A DNA stretch of 64,000 nucleotides from Maritalea sp051251695 (GTDB lineage: Bacteria > Pseudomonadota > Alphaproteobacteria > Rhizobiales > Devosiaceae), in contig NZ_JBPOEU010000018.1 of NCBI RefSeq assembly GCF_051251695.1, forward strand, positions 11,780-75,779, given 5' to 3'. Below, piece after piece: positions 8,455-16,378 of this stretch (its first letter is position 1; every line of letters begins with the position of its first letter). A program made the position numbers and the translations under genes. The notes under the pieces were generated by a model. The model was given only the letters and a program-made list of their open reading frames with translations, was not told where the DNA came from and ran no database searches.

Positions 8455-8611
8455 GCATTTTTCGTGCCGCCGTTGTCCGCTTCGGTACCAACCCCGGCAC
8501 CCCCGACGCATTTTGCATGCCGCCTTTGTTCGCTTTGCTCCCGATCCCGTCACCCCGAGCATTTTTCATGCCGCCGTCGCGAACTACATTCGCTTCCCCG
8601 GCACCCCCGCC
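8455..8611 (+). repeat. Three imperfect tandem repeats of about 52 bp
   Basis: Units at about 8455-8507, 8508-8558 and 8559-8611 each open with GCATTTTNCATGCCGCC (first copy diverged), continue through a TTCGCTT core and end in a CCCGGCACCCCCG-like block. Spacing is 53, 51 and 53 bp. Each unit has only partial internal symmetry. Confidence 0.7.
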
Positions 8612-8714
8612 GGTGGGAAAAACTGTGAGGCCAAGTTTTGGGCCGCGGGCAAACTCCGGGTGTGACGAGGCACCCAACATGCTTGCGCATTTGGACTGTC
8701 ATGTAAGGGCAGAT

Positions 8715-8778
8715 GCACGAGGCGTTTATGGTCTCGTCTTGTGGTATTTTAAAAAATGAGACGATAAACGCCTCGTGC
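8715..8778. repeat. Long inverted repeat, ~22-bp arms
   Basis: The left arm opens GCACGAGGCGTTTAT (8715-8729) and continues GTCTCGT; the right arm (8756-8778) is its reverse complement with two mismatches. The AT-rich loop is about 18 bases. No T run follows. Confidence 0.75.
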
Positions 8779-9042
8779 GATTGAGATTTTTCGCGTTGTT
8801 CCGATACCCCAGAGTGCTTGACCCTTTTATCTCTTAACCTGCACTCTTGCCAAAACTGATTTGATCTCCATGTTCTATGGTGATCATTTGGCGATCGCTC
8901 TGCGTGCAATGTGCAACTTAGAGCAAAGACGGGGCTCAGTTCCCGCCAAGTGGCTTATGGCTGCCTTCGGCGTCGGGCAGGATAACGGATGGCTGCGTAC
9001 CGATATGGCGTCCCCAATCGGCCTCAACCTCTTCGTTGTTTG

Positions 9043-9137
9043 AGCCGCCGTCGCGAACTGCGTTCGCTTCTGCGGTAATGCGAGTATTTTGCACACCGCC
9101 GTTGGTCGCTTTGCTCCCGACCCCGGCATCCCCGCCA
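9043..9137 (+). repeat. Two diverged copies of the ~52-bp repeat
   Basis: GCCGCCGTCGCGAACTGCGT from 9043 and CCGCCGTTGGTCGCTTTGCT from about 9096 repeat the cores of the 8455-8611 units; GCGAAC-TGC-GTTCGC (9053-9067) is a perfect small hairpin. Confidence 0.6.
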
Positions 9138-9324
9138 ATTGGTGCCCGAAAGTTGACGCCAAAAGGAAGTTGCTCAAACTGCTCCCCAATCGTCATTGGC
9201 TGCTGGAGCGAAGATGGGCACGATTATAGTGCAACGCGAAGGGGCGAGGATAAGTTGGCCAGAAGTTTCTTTTTCGTCTCGCCGCCCCATGCTAGCCTAT
9301 CGCAATTGTTGAACTTTCCGTTGA

Positions 9325-10086
9325 ATGGATCAAAACATGTCTATGAATTTTATGACAAATGCTTTTGATCATCACCCGGAGTTGCGCGACAAAATTGGCG
9401 ACCCGTTGGCTTCCTTCTTTAGGACATTTCGGATTGAGGCTGTTTTAGAAGAGCATCCAGAAATGGCTTGGGTTGCGGAACTGATTCACACCGATGAACG
9501 CCGAGAAGAGATCAGGCGGAGGGCATTGCGGGACTATCCATCTGAAGACCTGTGGGTATTCGCCTATGGCTCGCTGATGTGGGACCCGGCTTTTGTGTTT
9601 TCTGAGGTTCGACGAGCGCATGTGCCCGCGTTTGAACGTCGCTTTATTCTTAAAGATGTGATGGGCGGGCGCGGCATGCCGGACAATCCCGGCTTGATGG
9701 CCGCGCTTGACCATGGCGCAGGGTGCGACGGCTTAGTATTTCGTATTCCGCACGATATTATTGATGTTGAAACCGAAATCCTGTGGCGTCGCGAGTTGGT
9801 GGCCCCGACTTACCTGCCGAAGTTCGTGACAGCAAATGTTGGCGATAGCTCGGTCAATGCGCTGACCTTCGTGGCTGATCACCATGCGGCGCAAATTTGC
9901 ACTGACATCACGTTGGATGAACAGGTTCAGTTTTTAACCGAGGGTCATGGGATTCTGGGCACCAGCATGGAATATCTCACAAACATTGTTGCCCAGTTTG
10001 ATGCGTTGGGTATAGTTGACGAGGATTGTTCGGCACTGTTGGCTGCTGCGCAGGAGCTGATGGGGCGCAGGGTGGAGCCGAAGTAG
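9325..10086 (+). CDS. ChaC-type gamma-glutamylcyclotransferase
   Basis: 253 residues. The family degrades glutathione (or gamma-glutamyl dipeptides) to 5-oxoproline and Cys-Gly. The signature is VFAYGSLMWDPAF (glycine-rich substrate loop, about residues 78-90), followed by ALDHGAGCDGLVFRIP and a helix with the candidate catalytic glutamate (VETEILWRRE). The N-terminal ~70 residues are an extension seen in some proteobacterial homologues. Start choice is uncertain: ATGs at 9325, 9337 and 9343 are all in frame and none has a good ribosome site. The gene stands alone between repeat-rich segments, which suggests accessory status. Confidence 0.88.
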   Translation: MDQNMSMNFMTNAFDHHPELRDKIGDPLASFFRTFRIEAVLEEHPEMAWVAELIHTDERREEIRRRALRDYPSEDLWVFAYGSLMWDPAFVFSEVRRAHVPAFERRFILKDVMGGRGMPDNPGLMAALDHGAGCDGLVFRIPHDIIDVETEILWRRELVAPTYLPKFVTANVGDSSVNALTFVADHHAAQICTDITLDEQVQFLTEGHGILGTSMEYLTNIVAQFDALGIVDEDCSALLAAAQELMGRRVEPK

Positions 10087-10135
10087 TTGAGGTTGTGCGC
10101 GAGAGCTGTGGGTTAGCCTCTGCTGTAACTCTTTT

Positions 10136-10170
10136 CGTCATACTTGTGCTTGACCCGAGTATCCATGTAG
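10136..10170 (+). repeat. Dispersed repeat copy (GACCCGAGTATCCA type)
   Basis: 35 bp that recur with six differences at 10896-10930; the shared core is GACCCGAGTATCCA. It lies between the ChaC and GIY-YIG genes. Confidence 0.7.
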
Positions 10171-10220
10171 CTGCGGTGATTGACTTTCTAGCAAAGCAAA
10201 ATTTTTGATTGCATCAATCC

Positions 10221-10249
10221 AGCCCTCATGGTGAGCTTGTCGAACCACG
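10221..10249 (+). repeat. Left arm of a perfect 29-bp inverted repeat flanking the GIY-YIG gene
   Basis: Reads AGCCCTCATGGTGAGC... to ...CGAACCACG and is the exact reverse complement of 10732-10760. The element also folds on itself (CATGGT with ACCACG around a GAGCTTGTCGA-like centre). Its end abuts the GIY-YIG start codon region. Confidence 0.85.
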
Positions 10250-10256
10250 GGGGCGA

Positions 10257-10550
10257 ATGCAGCGAATGCAAGCGATTGTTTATATTGTAGAATGCGCAGA
10301 CAACTCATTTTACGTGGGCATCACGCACCGCTCGCTTGAACAGCGAATAGGTGAGCACAATTCTGGGCAAATTGAAGGTTACACGAAATCTCGGTTACCT
10401 GTGAAACTGGTACACGCGGAGGAGTTTGCAATGATAACGCAAGCTATTGCCCGCGAGCGGCAACTCAAAGGCTGGTCGCGTGCGAAGAAGAAAGCCTTGA
10501 TTGCAGGGGATTTCAAAAAGTTATCAGTTTTGTCGAAGCCCATAAAGTAA
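10257..10550 (+). CDS. GIY-YIG nuclease-domain protein (UPF0213/YhbQ type)
   Basis: 97 residues from ATG 10257, or 94 from ATG 10266. The GIY-YIG core is complete: IVYIVECADNSFYVGIT (the YIV...YVGIT pair of strands), RSLEQRIGEHNSG (conserved Arg), YTKSRLPVKLVHAEEF, and AIARERQLKGWSRAKKKALI with the conserved Glu. Earlier in-frame codons would translate the flanking repeat (residues HGELVEPRG), so I exclude them. The G-rich ribosome site (CGGGGGCG) partly comes from the repeat itself. Small GIY-YIG proteins of this type have unproven roles; nucleic-acid cleavage is inferred from the fold. Confidence 0.88.
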   Translation: MQRMQAIVYIVECADNSFYVGITHRSLEQRIGEHNSGQIEGYTKSRLPVKLVHAEEFAMITQAIARERQLKGWSRAKKKALIAGDFKKLSVLSKPIK

Positions 10551-10636
10551 GCGTACCGCCGCTGGTGGGGGAAGGAAGCAAACTTGTTCTTACCTTATCT
10601 AAAGCTTATCGCACCGTAGATGCTGAGCCCTTTGTG

Positions 10637-10699
10637 CCTCATCCTGAGCTTGTCGGCCCTCATCCTGAGCCTGTCGACCCTCATCCTGAGCCTGTCGAA
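10637..10699 (+). repeat. Three tandem 21-bp direct repeats (CCTCATCCTGAGC type)
   Basis: Units at 10637-10657, 10658-10678 and 10679-10699, each opening CCTCATCCTGAGC and continuing YTGTCG, with differences at only three positions. The third continues into GGATG, giving a CATCCT/AGGATG hairpin. There are no spacers, so this is not CRISPR. The motif is a familiar dispersed intergenic repeat in alphaproteobacteria. Confidence 0.85.
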
Positions 10700-10731
10700 G
10701 GATGGACGCCAACGCTTCGGTCACCCGCCCT

Positions 10732-10760
10732 CGTGGTTCGACAAGCTCACCATGAGGGCT
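10732..10760 (-). repeat. Right arm of the 29-bp inverted repeat flanking the GIY-YIG gene
   Basis: Exact reverse complement of 10221-10249. Together the two arms enclose the GIY-YIG gene and the 21-bp tandem array. Confidence 0.85.
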
Positions 10761-10814
10761 CAGGGGAAGGCAAACGTCAAAGTACTGCAATCTATGGCAA
10801 GTTGAAGTTCATCA

Positions 10815-10930
10815 TGGACCCTCGGGTCGAGCCCGAGGGAGACGAAGGGGAAAGACGTAGATAGCTTTTGAATTGCATTCGTTTAAATTCTGGCCCGTCA
10901 TACACGGGCTCGACCCGAGTATCCACGTGG
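10815..10930. repeat. GGGTCGAGCCC palindromic elements
   Basis: CTCGGGTCGAGCCCGAG (10821-10837) is a perfect palindrome around TCGA. The same core in opposite orientation (GGGCTCGACCCGAGTATCCA) lies at 10906-10925 within the 35-bp repeat seen also at 10136-10170. Confidence 0.7.
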
Positions 10931-11006
10931 AACTGGTGAGCAGCTAGTACTGAGCGTGTCGAAACAAGGGATGACGCACTAGTTTTTGGCTCTATGAAAT
11001 AGGTTA

Positions 11007-11852
11007 TTAACTATCCTTCTTCCAAAATTTGGTGAATATGCCCCCTTTATAAGATATCATCAGCTCACCTAATCTAGGGATAGCAAGTATTCGTAAAGCA
11101 TCGGGCATATAGCAATTTTCTAAAAATTCCTCAGATACAATCACTTCTGTTGTTTGGTTTCGCGCGAATTCGTAGAGATTTGCTGCTACATTTTTGATGT
11201 CGTAAATGTTGCCAAGCAAAGTTGTGACTTCGTGGTCATTTATCCTGAATTCTTTTTTTGCCAATTCTGTTTCCAAGGAACTCAACCTCGAGTTTTGGAT
11301 TTGTAACGCGCAACTGAAGACGGCAAGGTATTTGGGTAAATTGCTTGTTAGTGGAGCCAATTGTGCCAGTTTGCTAAATGTAGTTAGGTCTATTTTCTTT
11401 AGGCTTGGTGCATCACCTGTTAGTATGGTGCTTGGCAATTGCACGTAGCTACTGCCAGTGGCTTTTTGTTCCACTAATTCAACAAGTTGGTCGATGTATT
11501 CTAAGCATTCCTCTGAGTATACATTTACTGTTGCAAGCGCATGCGGCAGCAATAGTTTTGTCGCCCCAAATTTTCTGAGAGCCTGATCCAAAACAAGATC
11601 GTTTTCGGCTTCCGCTAGGTTCTTTGATACTTCAATTTGTTCTCGAATACCGTTGACCGTCCAACCTGCTGCCAACAGTGCCAGAGTTGCAGCGATTATT
11701 GCGCCTATAAGTGTTTGCCACGCCCATAAGTCGCTAACAAATTTCACCGCAGTTGCATTATTTGAATAAGCAAACGAGAACCAGATTAAGGCAACTACCG
11801 TGGCAAAAAAACAGATAACGACTGTGTGTTCGAGCGAACTAGTTTTCTTCAT
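11007..11852 (-). CDS. Unrecognised membrane protein with two N-terminal helices
   Basis: 281 residues. Two transmembrane helices near the N-terminus (VVICFFATVVALIWFSFAY and TLIGAIIAATLALLAAGWTV), then a predicted coiled-coil start (GIREQIEVSKNLAEAENDLV) and a cytoplasmic, mostly helical body with no motif I recognise. The helix pair followed by a coiled coil resembles small anchored proteins often carried in accessory regions. It is AT-rich compared with nrdJ and amn, lies beside the repeat-rich block and has no operon partner, all consistent with acquired DNA. No function is assigned. Confidence 0.7.
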   Translation of the reverse strand: MKKTSSLEHTVVICFFATVVALIWFSFAYSNNATAVKFVSDLWAWQTLIGAIIAATLALLAAGWTVNGIREQIEVSKNLAEAENDLVLDQALRKFGATKLLLPHALATVNVYSEECLEYIDQLVELVEQKATGSSYVQLPSTILTGDAPSLKKIDLTTFSKLAQLAPLTSNLPKYLAVFSCALQIQNSRLSSLETELAKKEFRINDHEVTTLLGNIYDIKNVAANLYEFARNQTTEVIVSEEFLENCYMPDALRILAIPRLGELMISYKGGIFTKFWKKDS

Positions 11853-11871
11853 CCAAAAACCTTCAAAAAAT

Positions 11872-11902
11872 CAAAACCCCGGCCAACTTGCGCCGGCCGG
11901 GG
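11872..11902 (-). terminator. nrdJ: Intrinsic terminator of nrdJ
   Basis: On the minus strand CCCCGGCC pairs with GGCCGGGG (11877-11902) and is followed by TTTTGATTTTTT. Confidence 0.85.
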
Positions 11903-11937
11903 TGTATATTCATCTTAAAATAAACAACACGAAGTGT

Positions 11938-14900
11938 TTAGCTACAACCCGTTGTTGAGCCACAGGTGTCGCACTTCAAACAAGTCCCATTCCGGACCAG
12001 CGTGAAGTTGGCGCATTCGGGGCAGCTTTCGCCGACATAGCCTTTCATCTGGGCTTGGACGCGTTGGGTGTTTATGTCGGCTACTGGGGGGGCAGTGGCC
12101 GGGGCAGCCTCAGCTGGAGCAACTGAAAGTTCGGTTGCGGTTTGGCTTTCCGTTTTCAACATGGTTGCAGCACTGGTTTGCATGGCCTGAACGGCGTTGC
12201 CAGAAGTGGCAGTTGGCTCTGAAGACACAAGCATTAAGTTTTTGTCTTTCACGCGGCCTCTGGTGAGGCCTTTGGAGACAAATTGTGCCGCACCAACAGG
12301 TTTTGCGCCATTACCCGAAGTTTGGTCTTGCCCGGCATTGGATGACAAGGACGTGGTGCTCATATTGTCAGGGGTTACGTGGGCCAAATCATCGCGATCA
12401 AGATAAGAGATCGCCAATTCGCGGAACACATAATCCAAAATCGAAGTCGCGGATTTAATCGCTTCGTTGCCTTGCACCATGCCCGCAGGTTCGAACTTGG
12501 TGAAGGTGAACGCATCCACATATTCTTCGAGCGGGACGCCATATTGTAGGCCAAGCGAGATAGCGATGGCGAAGTTGTTCATCATCGCGCGGAAGGCGGC
12601 GCCTTCTTTGTGCATATCAATGAAAATTTCACCTAAGCGACCATCGTCATATTCGCCGCTGCGAAGGAAGATCGTGTGACCACCGACGCGAGATTTTTGC
12701 GTGTAGCCTTTACGGCGATCAGGCATTTTCTCGCGGTCGCGAACCCGCTCAACAATCCGTTCGACAATGCGTTCAGCAACAGCAGCTGTACGTTCAACAG
12801 GGGCTTTTGCCGCCATTTCTTCGGCTGCGTCCATGGCGTCATCATCATCGTCCGCTAGCAATTGTGCGTTTAGCGGCTGGCTGAGTTTTGAGCCGTCACG
12901 ATAAAGCGCGTTGGCTTTAAGCGCGAGTTTCCAAGAGAGCATGTAGCTTTCTTTACACTCTTCAACCGTTGCGTTGTTTGGCATGTTGATGGTTTTAGAA
13001 ATCGCACCAGAGATGAACGGCTGAGCCGCTGCCATCATGCGGATGTGGCTTTCAACACTAAGGAAGCGCTTGCCGATCCGACCGCAAGGGTTGGCGCAGT
13101 CAAACACCACATAATGCTCTTCTTTAAGGTGAGGGGCTTTTTCTAGCGTCATCGCACCACAAATGTGGATGTTTGCCGCGTCGATTTCTTCTTTGGTGAA
13201 GCCAAGAGCCGCCAACATGTCAAAGTTCATGTCGTTGAGCTGCTCATCGGTCAGGCCAAGATCGTTTTTGCAAAACTCTTCGCCAAGGCTCCATTTGTTG
13301 AACGCGAATTTGATGTCAAATGCGCTTTCAAGCCCAGCATTGATCGCCGCAACTTTCTCATCGGTGAAGCCTTTGGCTTTCAACGTGGTTGGGTTGACGC
13401 CCGGCGCTTGGTTTAGATTGCCGTGACCCACGGCGTAAACTTCGATCTCAGCGATCTGATCTTCAGCATAACCAAGTGTGCGAAGCGCTTCTGGCACGGC
13501 GCGGTTGATGATTTTGAAGTAACCACCACCGGCAAGCTTTTTGAATTTCACGAGGGCGAAATCTGGCTCAATGCCTGTGGTGTCGCAATCCATCACCAAA
13601 CCAATGGTGCCGGTTGGGGCAATCACGGAGACTTGCGCGTTACGGAAACCGTGCTTTTCGCCAAGTTTTAATGCATTGTCCCAAGCCTTTTTGGCATGTT
13701 TGACCAAACGGTGGTCAGGACAATTATCGTGGTCAAGTGGCACAGGGTTGATGGCGAGTTTTTCATAACCATCTGACTTGCCGTAGGCAGCCGTGCGGTG
13801 GTTGCGGATAACCCGAAGCATGTCGTTCTTGTTTGGCTTGTAGCTTGGGAACGGCCCAAGTTCTTTGGCCATTTCGGCAGACGTTGCATATGATACGCCG
13901 GTCAGGATTGCGGTGATGGCACCGCCAATGGCACGGCCTTCATCAGAATCGTAACCAATGCCGGATGTCATCAACAAACCGCCAATATTGGCGTAGCCAA
14001 GACCCAAGGTGCGGAATTCAAATGAGCGCTCTGCAATCGCTTTACTTGGGAACTGAGCCATCATCACCGAGACTTCGAGCACCATGGTCCAAAGGCGAAC
14101 CGAATGTTCAAAATCATCGATCAGGAACTCACCGTTCTTGTCGCGATATTGAAGTAGGTTCAATGAAGCCAAATTACAGGCGGTATCGTCCAGGAACATA
14201 TATTCCGAGCAAGGATTGGATGCGCGGATATCCCCCGATGATTTGCAGGTGTGCCAATCATTGATGGTGGTGTGATATTGAATGCCCGGATCGGCACACG
14301 CCCATGCGGCATAGCCAACACTGTCCCACAAATCGCGTGCCTTTAGGGTTTTCGTTGTTTTGCCAGAAATGCGGCCCACTAAATCCCAATCGCTGTCGTC
14401 TTCAACCGCTTCAAGGAAGCCATCGGTAACGCGAATTGAATTGTTTGAGTTTTGGCCAGCAACTGTCAAATAGGCCTCGCTATCCCAATCGGTGTCATAA
14501 ACCGGGAATTCAAGGTCAGTATATCCTTGTTCGGCAAACTGGATGACGCGCTGAATGTAGTTTTCAGACACCAAAGCTTTTTTCGCTGCGCGGACTTCGC
14601 GCTTAAGGGCAGGGTTCTTCAATACATCAAAGCAATCATTGCCTTGGCCTTCGCAATTCACGCAGGCCTTCATGATGGCTTTCATGTGTTTGGAAACGGT
14701 TTTGGAACCAGTGACGAGGGCAGCAACCTTTTGCTCCTCTTTCACCTTCCAATTGATATATTCTTCAATATCTGGGTGATCGATATCGACCACAACCATT
14801 TTCGCGGCGCGTCGGGTGGTGCCACCAGATTTGATGGCGCCTGCTGCCCGATCACCAATTTTTAGGAACGACATCAAGCCCGAAGACTTGCCGCCACCTG

Positions 14901-15636
14901 AAAGGCTTTCGCCTGAACCGCGAAGGGCGGAGAAGTTGGAGCCGGTGCCTGAGCCATATTTGAACAAACGTGCTTCACGGACCCAAAGATCCATAATGCC
15001 ACCGTCACCCACCAGATCATCGTCCACTGACTGGATGAAACAAGCGTGGGGCTGAGGGTGCTCATAAGCTGAGGCGGAGCGCACAAGCTCATGGGAGAAG
15101 GGGTCTACATAATGGTGACCTTGGCCCGGCCCATCAATACCGTATGCCCAGTGAAGGCCCGTATTGAACCATTGTGGGGAATTGGGTGCGCACTTTTGCG
15201 TGGCGAGCATGAAGCACAATTCATCAAAGAAAGCGCGGGCGTCTTCTTCTTTATTGAAATAGCCGCCTTTCCAGCCCCAATAGGTCCATGTGCCGGCTAA
15301 ACGGTCAAAGACCTGGCGGCTATCGATTTCAGAGCCATAACGCTCGTCTTCTGGCAATCTTGCCAGCGCGTCTTCGTCAGGCACCGAGCGCCAAAGCCAC
15401 GATGGAACTGTGTTTTCTTCTTGCTTTTTCAGCTGGGCAGCAACGCCAGCCTTACGGAAATATTTTTGCGCGATAATATCGGCAGCAACTTGTGACCAGC
15501 TTGCGGGCACATCAATATTTTCGAGCCTAAAAACAATCGACCCATCGGGGTTCTTAATTTCGCTGGTCGCCTTGCGAAACTTAATGTCTGCATATGGTGA
15601 TTGATTTGGCTTCGTGTAACGCCGTTCTATGCGCAT
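11938..15636 (-). CDS. nrdJ: Adenosylcobalamin-dependent (class II) ribonucleoside-diphosphate reductase
   Basis: Makes deoxyribonucleotides using adenosylcobalamin as radical source, independent of oxygen. 1232 residues, the long alphaproteobacterial NrdJ form. N-terminal part: CAPNSPQWFNTGLHWAYG, LFKYGSGTGSNFSALRGSGE. Active-site region: NPCSEYMFLDDTACNLASLN with the conserved N-C-E and the second redox cysteine. Next come SVIAPTGTIGLVMDCDTTGI, a hinge with acidic/low-complexity sequence (DDDDDAMDAAEEMAAKAPVE) and a C-terminal tail with zinc-type cysteine pairs (CPECANF, GTCLKCDTCGSTTGCS) that should regenerate the active-site disulphide. AGGGGT precedes ATG 15636. No class I genes are visible in the window. 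Confidence 0.97.
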   Translation of the reverse strand: MRIERRYTKPNQSPYADIKFRKATSEIKNPDGSIVFRLENIDVPASWSQVAADIIAQKYFRKAGVAAQLKKQEENTVPSWLWRSVPDEDALARLPEDERYGSEIDSRQVFDRLAGTWTYWGWKGGYFNKEEDARAFFDELCFMLATQKCAPNSPQWFNTGLHWAYGIDGPGQGHHYVDPFSHELVRSASAYEHPQPHACFIQSVDDDLVGDGGIMDLWVREARLFKYGSGTGSNFSALRGSGESLSGGGKSSGLMSFLKIGDRAAGAIKSGGTTRRAAKMVVVDIDHPDIEEYINWKVKEEQKVAALVTGSKTVSKHMKAIMKACVNCEGQGNDCFDVLKNPALKREVRAAKKALVSENYIQRVIQFAEQGYTDLEFPVYDTDWDSEAYLTVAGQNSNNSIRVTDGFLEAVEDDSDWDLVGRISGKTTKTLKARDLWDSVGYAAWACADPGIQYHTTINDWHTCKSSGDIRASNPCSEYMFLDDTACNLASLNLLQYRDKNGEFLIDDFEHSVRLWTMVLEVSVMMAQFPSKAIAERSFEFRTLGLGYANIGGLLMTSGIGYDSDEGRAIGGAITAILTGVSYATSAEMAKELGPFPSYKPNKNDMLRVIRNHRTAAYGKSDGYEKLAINPVPLDHDNCPDHRLVKHAKKAWDNALKLGEKHGFRNAQVSVIAPTGTIGLVMDCDTTGIEPDFALVKFKKLAGGGYFKIINRAVPEALRTLGYAEDQIAEIEVYAVGHGNLNQAPGVNPTTLKAKGFTDEKVAAINAGLESAFDIKFAFNKWSLGEEFCKNDLGLTDEQLNDMNFDMLAALGFTKEEIDAANIHICGAMTLEKAPHLKEEHYVVFDCANPCGRIGKRFLSVESHIRMMAAAQPFISGAISKTINMPNNATVEECKESYMLSWKLALKANALYRDGSKLSQPLNAQLLADDDDDAMDAAEEMAAKAPVERTAAVAERIVERIVERVRDREKMPDRRKGYTQKSRVGGHTIFLRSGEYDDGRLGEIFIDMHKEGAAFRAMMNNFAIAISLGLQYGVPLEEYVDAFTFTKFEPAGMVQGNEAIKSATSILDYVFRELAISYLDRDDLAHVTPDNMSTTSLSSNAGQDQTSGNGAKPVGAAQFVSKGLTRGRVKDKNLMLVSSEPTATSGNAVQAMQTSAATMLKTESQTATELSVAPAEAAPATAPPVADINTQRVQAQMKGYVGESCPECANFTLVRNGTCLKCDTCGSTTGCS

Positions 15637-15661
15637 TTATAGTGACCCCTGTATAAATTGA

Positions 15662-15696
15662 GCATAAAAATTATGCCCGTTGAACCAATATGGTTC
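15662..15696. promoter_or_regulatory. Two adjacent dyads upstream of nrdJ, candidate operators
   Basis: Two 6-bp inverted repeats with 3-base spacers, GCATAA/TTATGC and GAACCA/TGGTTC, lie 26-60 bases upstream of the nrdJ start, where a repressor or activator of nrdJ would bind. Neither matches the NrdR consensus closely. Function is inferred from position only. Confidence 0.35.
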
Positions 15697-16037
15697 CCGA
15701 AATTCTGTTCAACACTGCCTGTTAGGCGCAGGAAATATGCCTTTCCTGCATGGCCTATTAGCCCCAATATTTGCCTTACGGCCCAACATTTCTTGCTAGG
15801 TTTGATCCGCAGCGACATTTGCGCTTTAAATGCTTGCATTTTGATCAAAACCTCCGTCGCAGCTCGTACGCACTTTTACGTAGCGGCGCTGTTTGGATGT
15901 CCAATCAAACGCAAAACAGTAACGCGACCATAAGGTTAGTGGTTTGGTCGAAATGCGTATTATGCTTTGCACAAACATACATTCAATTTGCAAGTACGGA
16001 GCCTACCGGTTTCAAAAAAATCGTCAACTGCTTTGAT

Positions 16038-16052
16038 TTGTGAAATTCACAA
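16038..16052. promoter_or_regulatory. Perfect 15-bp palindrome, candidate operator
   Basis: TTGTGAA-A-TTCACAA. The spacing does not fit CRP/FNR (TGTGA-N6-TCACA). It could serve either nrdJ or the response regulator gene. Confidence 0.35.
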
Positions 16053-16378
16053 TCCCTAGTGTGTTCTGCGGTCAAAAAGACCATATCTGGTATATGTGGT
16101 GTGAACAATGGGGATAACGTAAACGCTATGATTCGGATGCATTCTGGGTGAGTAACGGCAAAATGTTCCCTACAAGAATCGCTTAGTGCGCAAATGCTTC
16201 CTCCAAATTTTCCCCGAAAGTTCGGCAATTTAGTCCCAAATTTGAATGGTTCGCTCAAAGTTTGGGGAAACAATTTGGGGTCCGGAAAACTGCCATTGGT
16301 GTCCATGCCAACTTTATTTGAAATCCTGTCAAGTGCATTATTTAAGTGGAAAATTGTATTGCGTTTGGGTTGTTTTAA

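Larger units (their letters stand above)
8275..9324. other. Gene-poor, repeat-rich intergenic region of about 1 kb
   Basis: No open frame here has a ribosome site, a recognisable domain or plausible composition; those of 60-127 codons on both strands are created by GC-rich repeats. The contents are palindromic elements at 8323-8340 and 8382-8403, three tandem ~52-bp units at 8455-8611, a ~22-bp inverted repeat at 8715-8778 and diverged copies of the 52-bp unit at 9043-9137. The sequence next to 9325 should hold the promoter of the ChaC-like gene. Confidence 0.7.
10551..11006. other. Repeat-rich intergenic region downstream of the GIY-YIG gene
   Basis: 456 bases with no supported gene. Contains three perfect-length 21-bp tandem units (10637-10699), the right arm of the 29-bp inverted repeat (10732-10760), a CTCGGGTCGAGCCCGAG palindrome (10821-10837) and a second copy of the 35-bp dispersed repeat (10896-10930). 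Open frames here are repeat translations. Confidence 0.75.
15637..16378. other. 742-base intergenic region between divergent nrdJ and the response regulator gene
   Basis: No convincing gene. Open frames of 73-158 codons occur on both strands but lack ribosome sites and sensible composition. Near nrdJ there are two symmetrical motifs, GCATAA-AAA-TTATGC (15662-15676) and GAACCA-ATA-TGGTTC (15682-15696). Near the middle is the perfect palindrome TTGTGAA-A-TTCACAA (16038-16052). I could not identify a cobalamin riboswitch box or a convincing NrdR box. Confidence 0.6.

Noticed and set aside
8312..9189. Many 60-127-codon frames on both strands
   Set aside because: They read through the GC-rich repeats and palindromes, overlap each other heavily and lack ribosome sites.
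10637..10699. Direct repeats that could suggest a CRISPR array
   Set aside because: The 21-bp units are contiguous with no spacers, and no cas genes lie nearby.
10565..10864. 99-codon plus-strand frame with HPEP repeats
   Set aside because: A translation of the tandem 21-bp intergenic repeat, not a protein.
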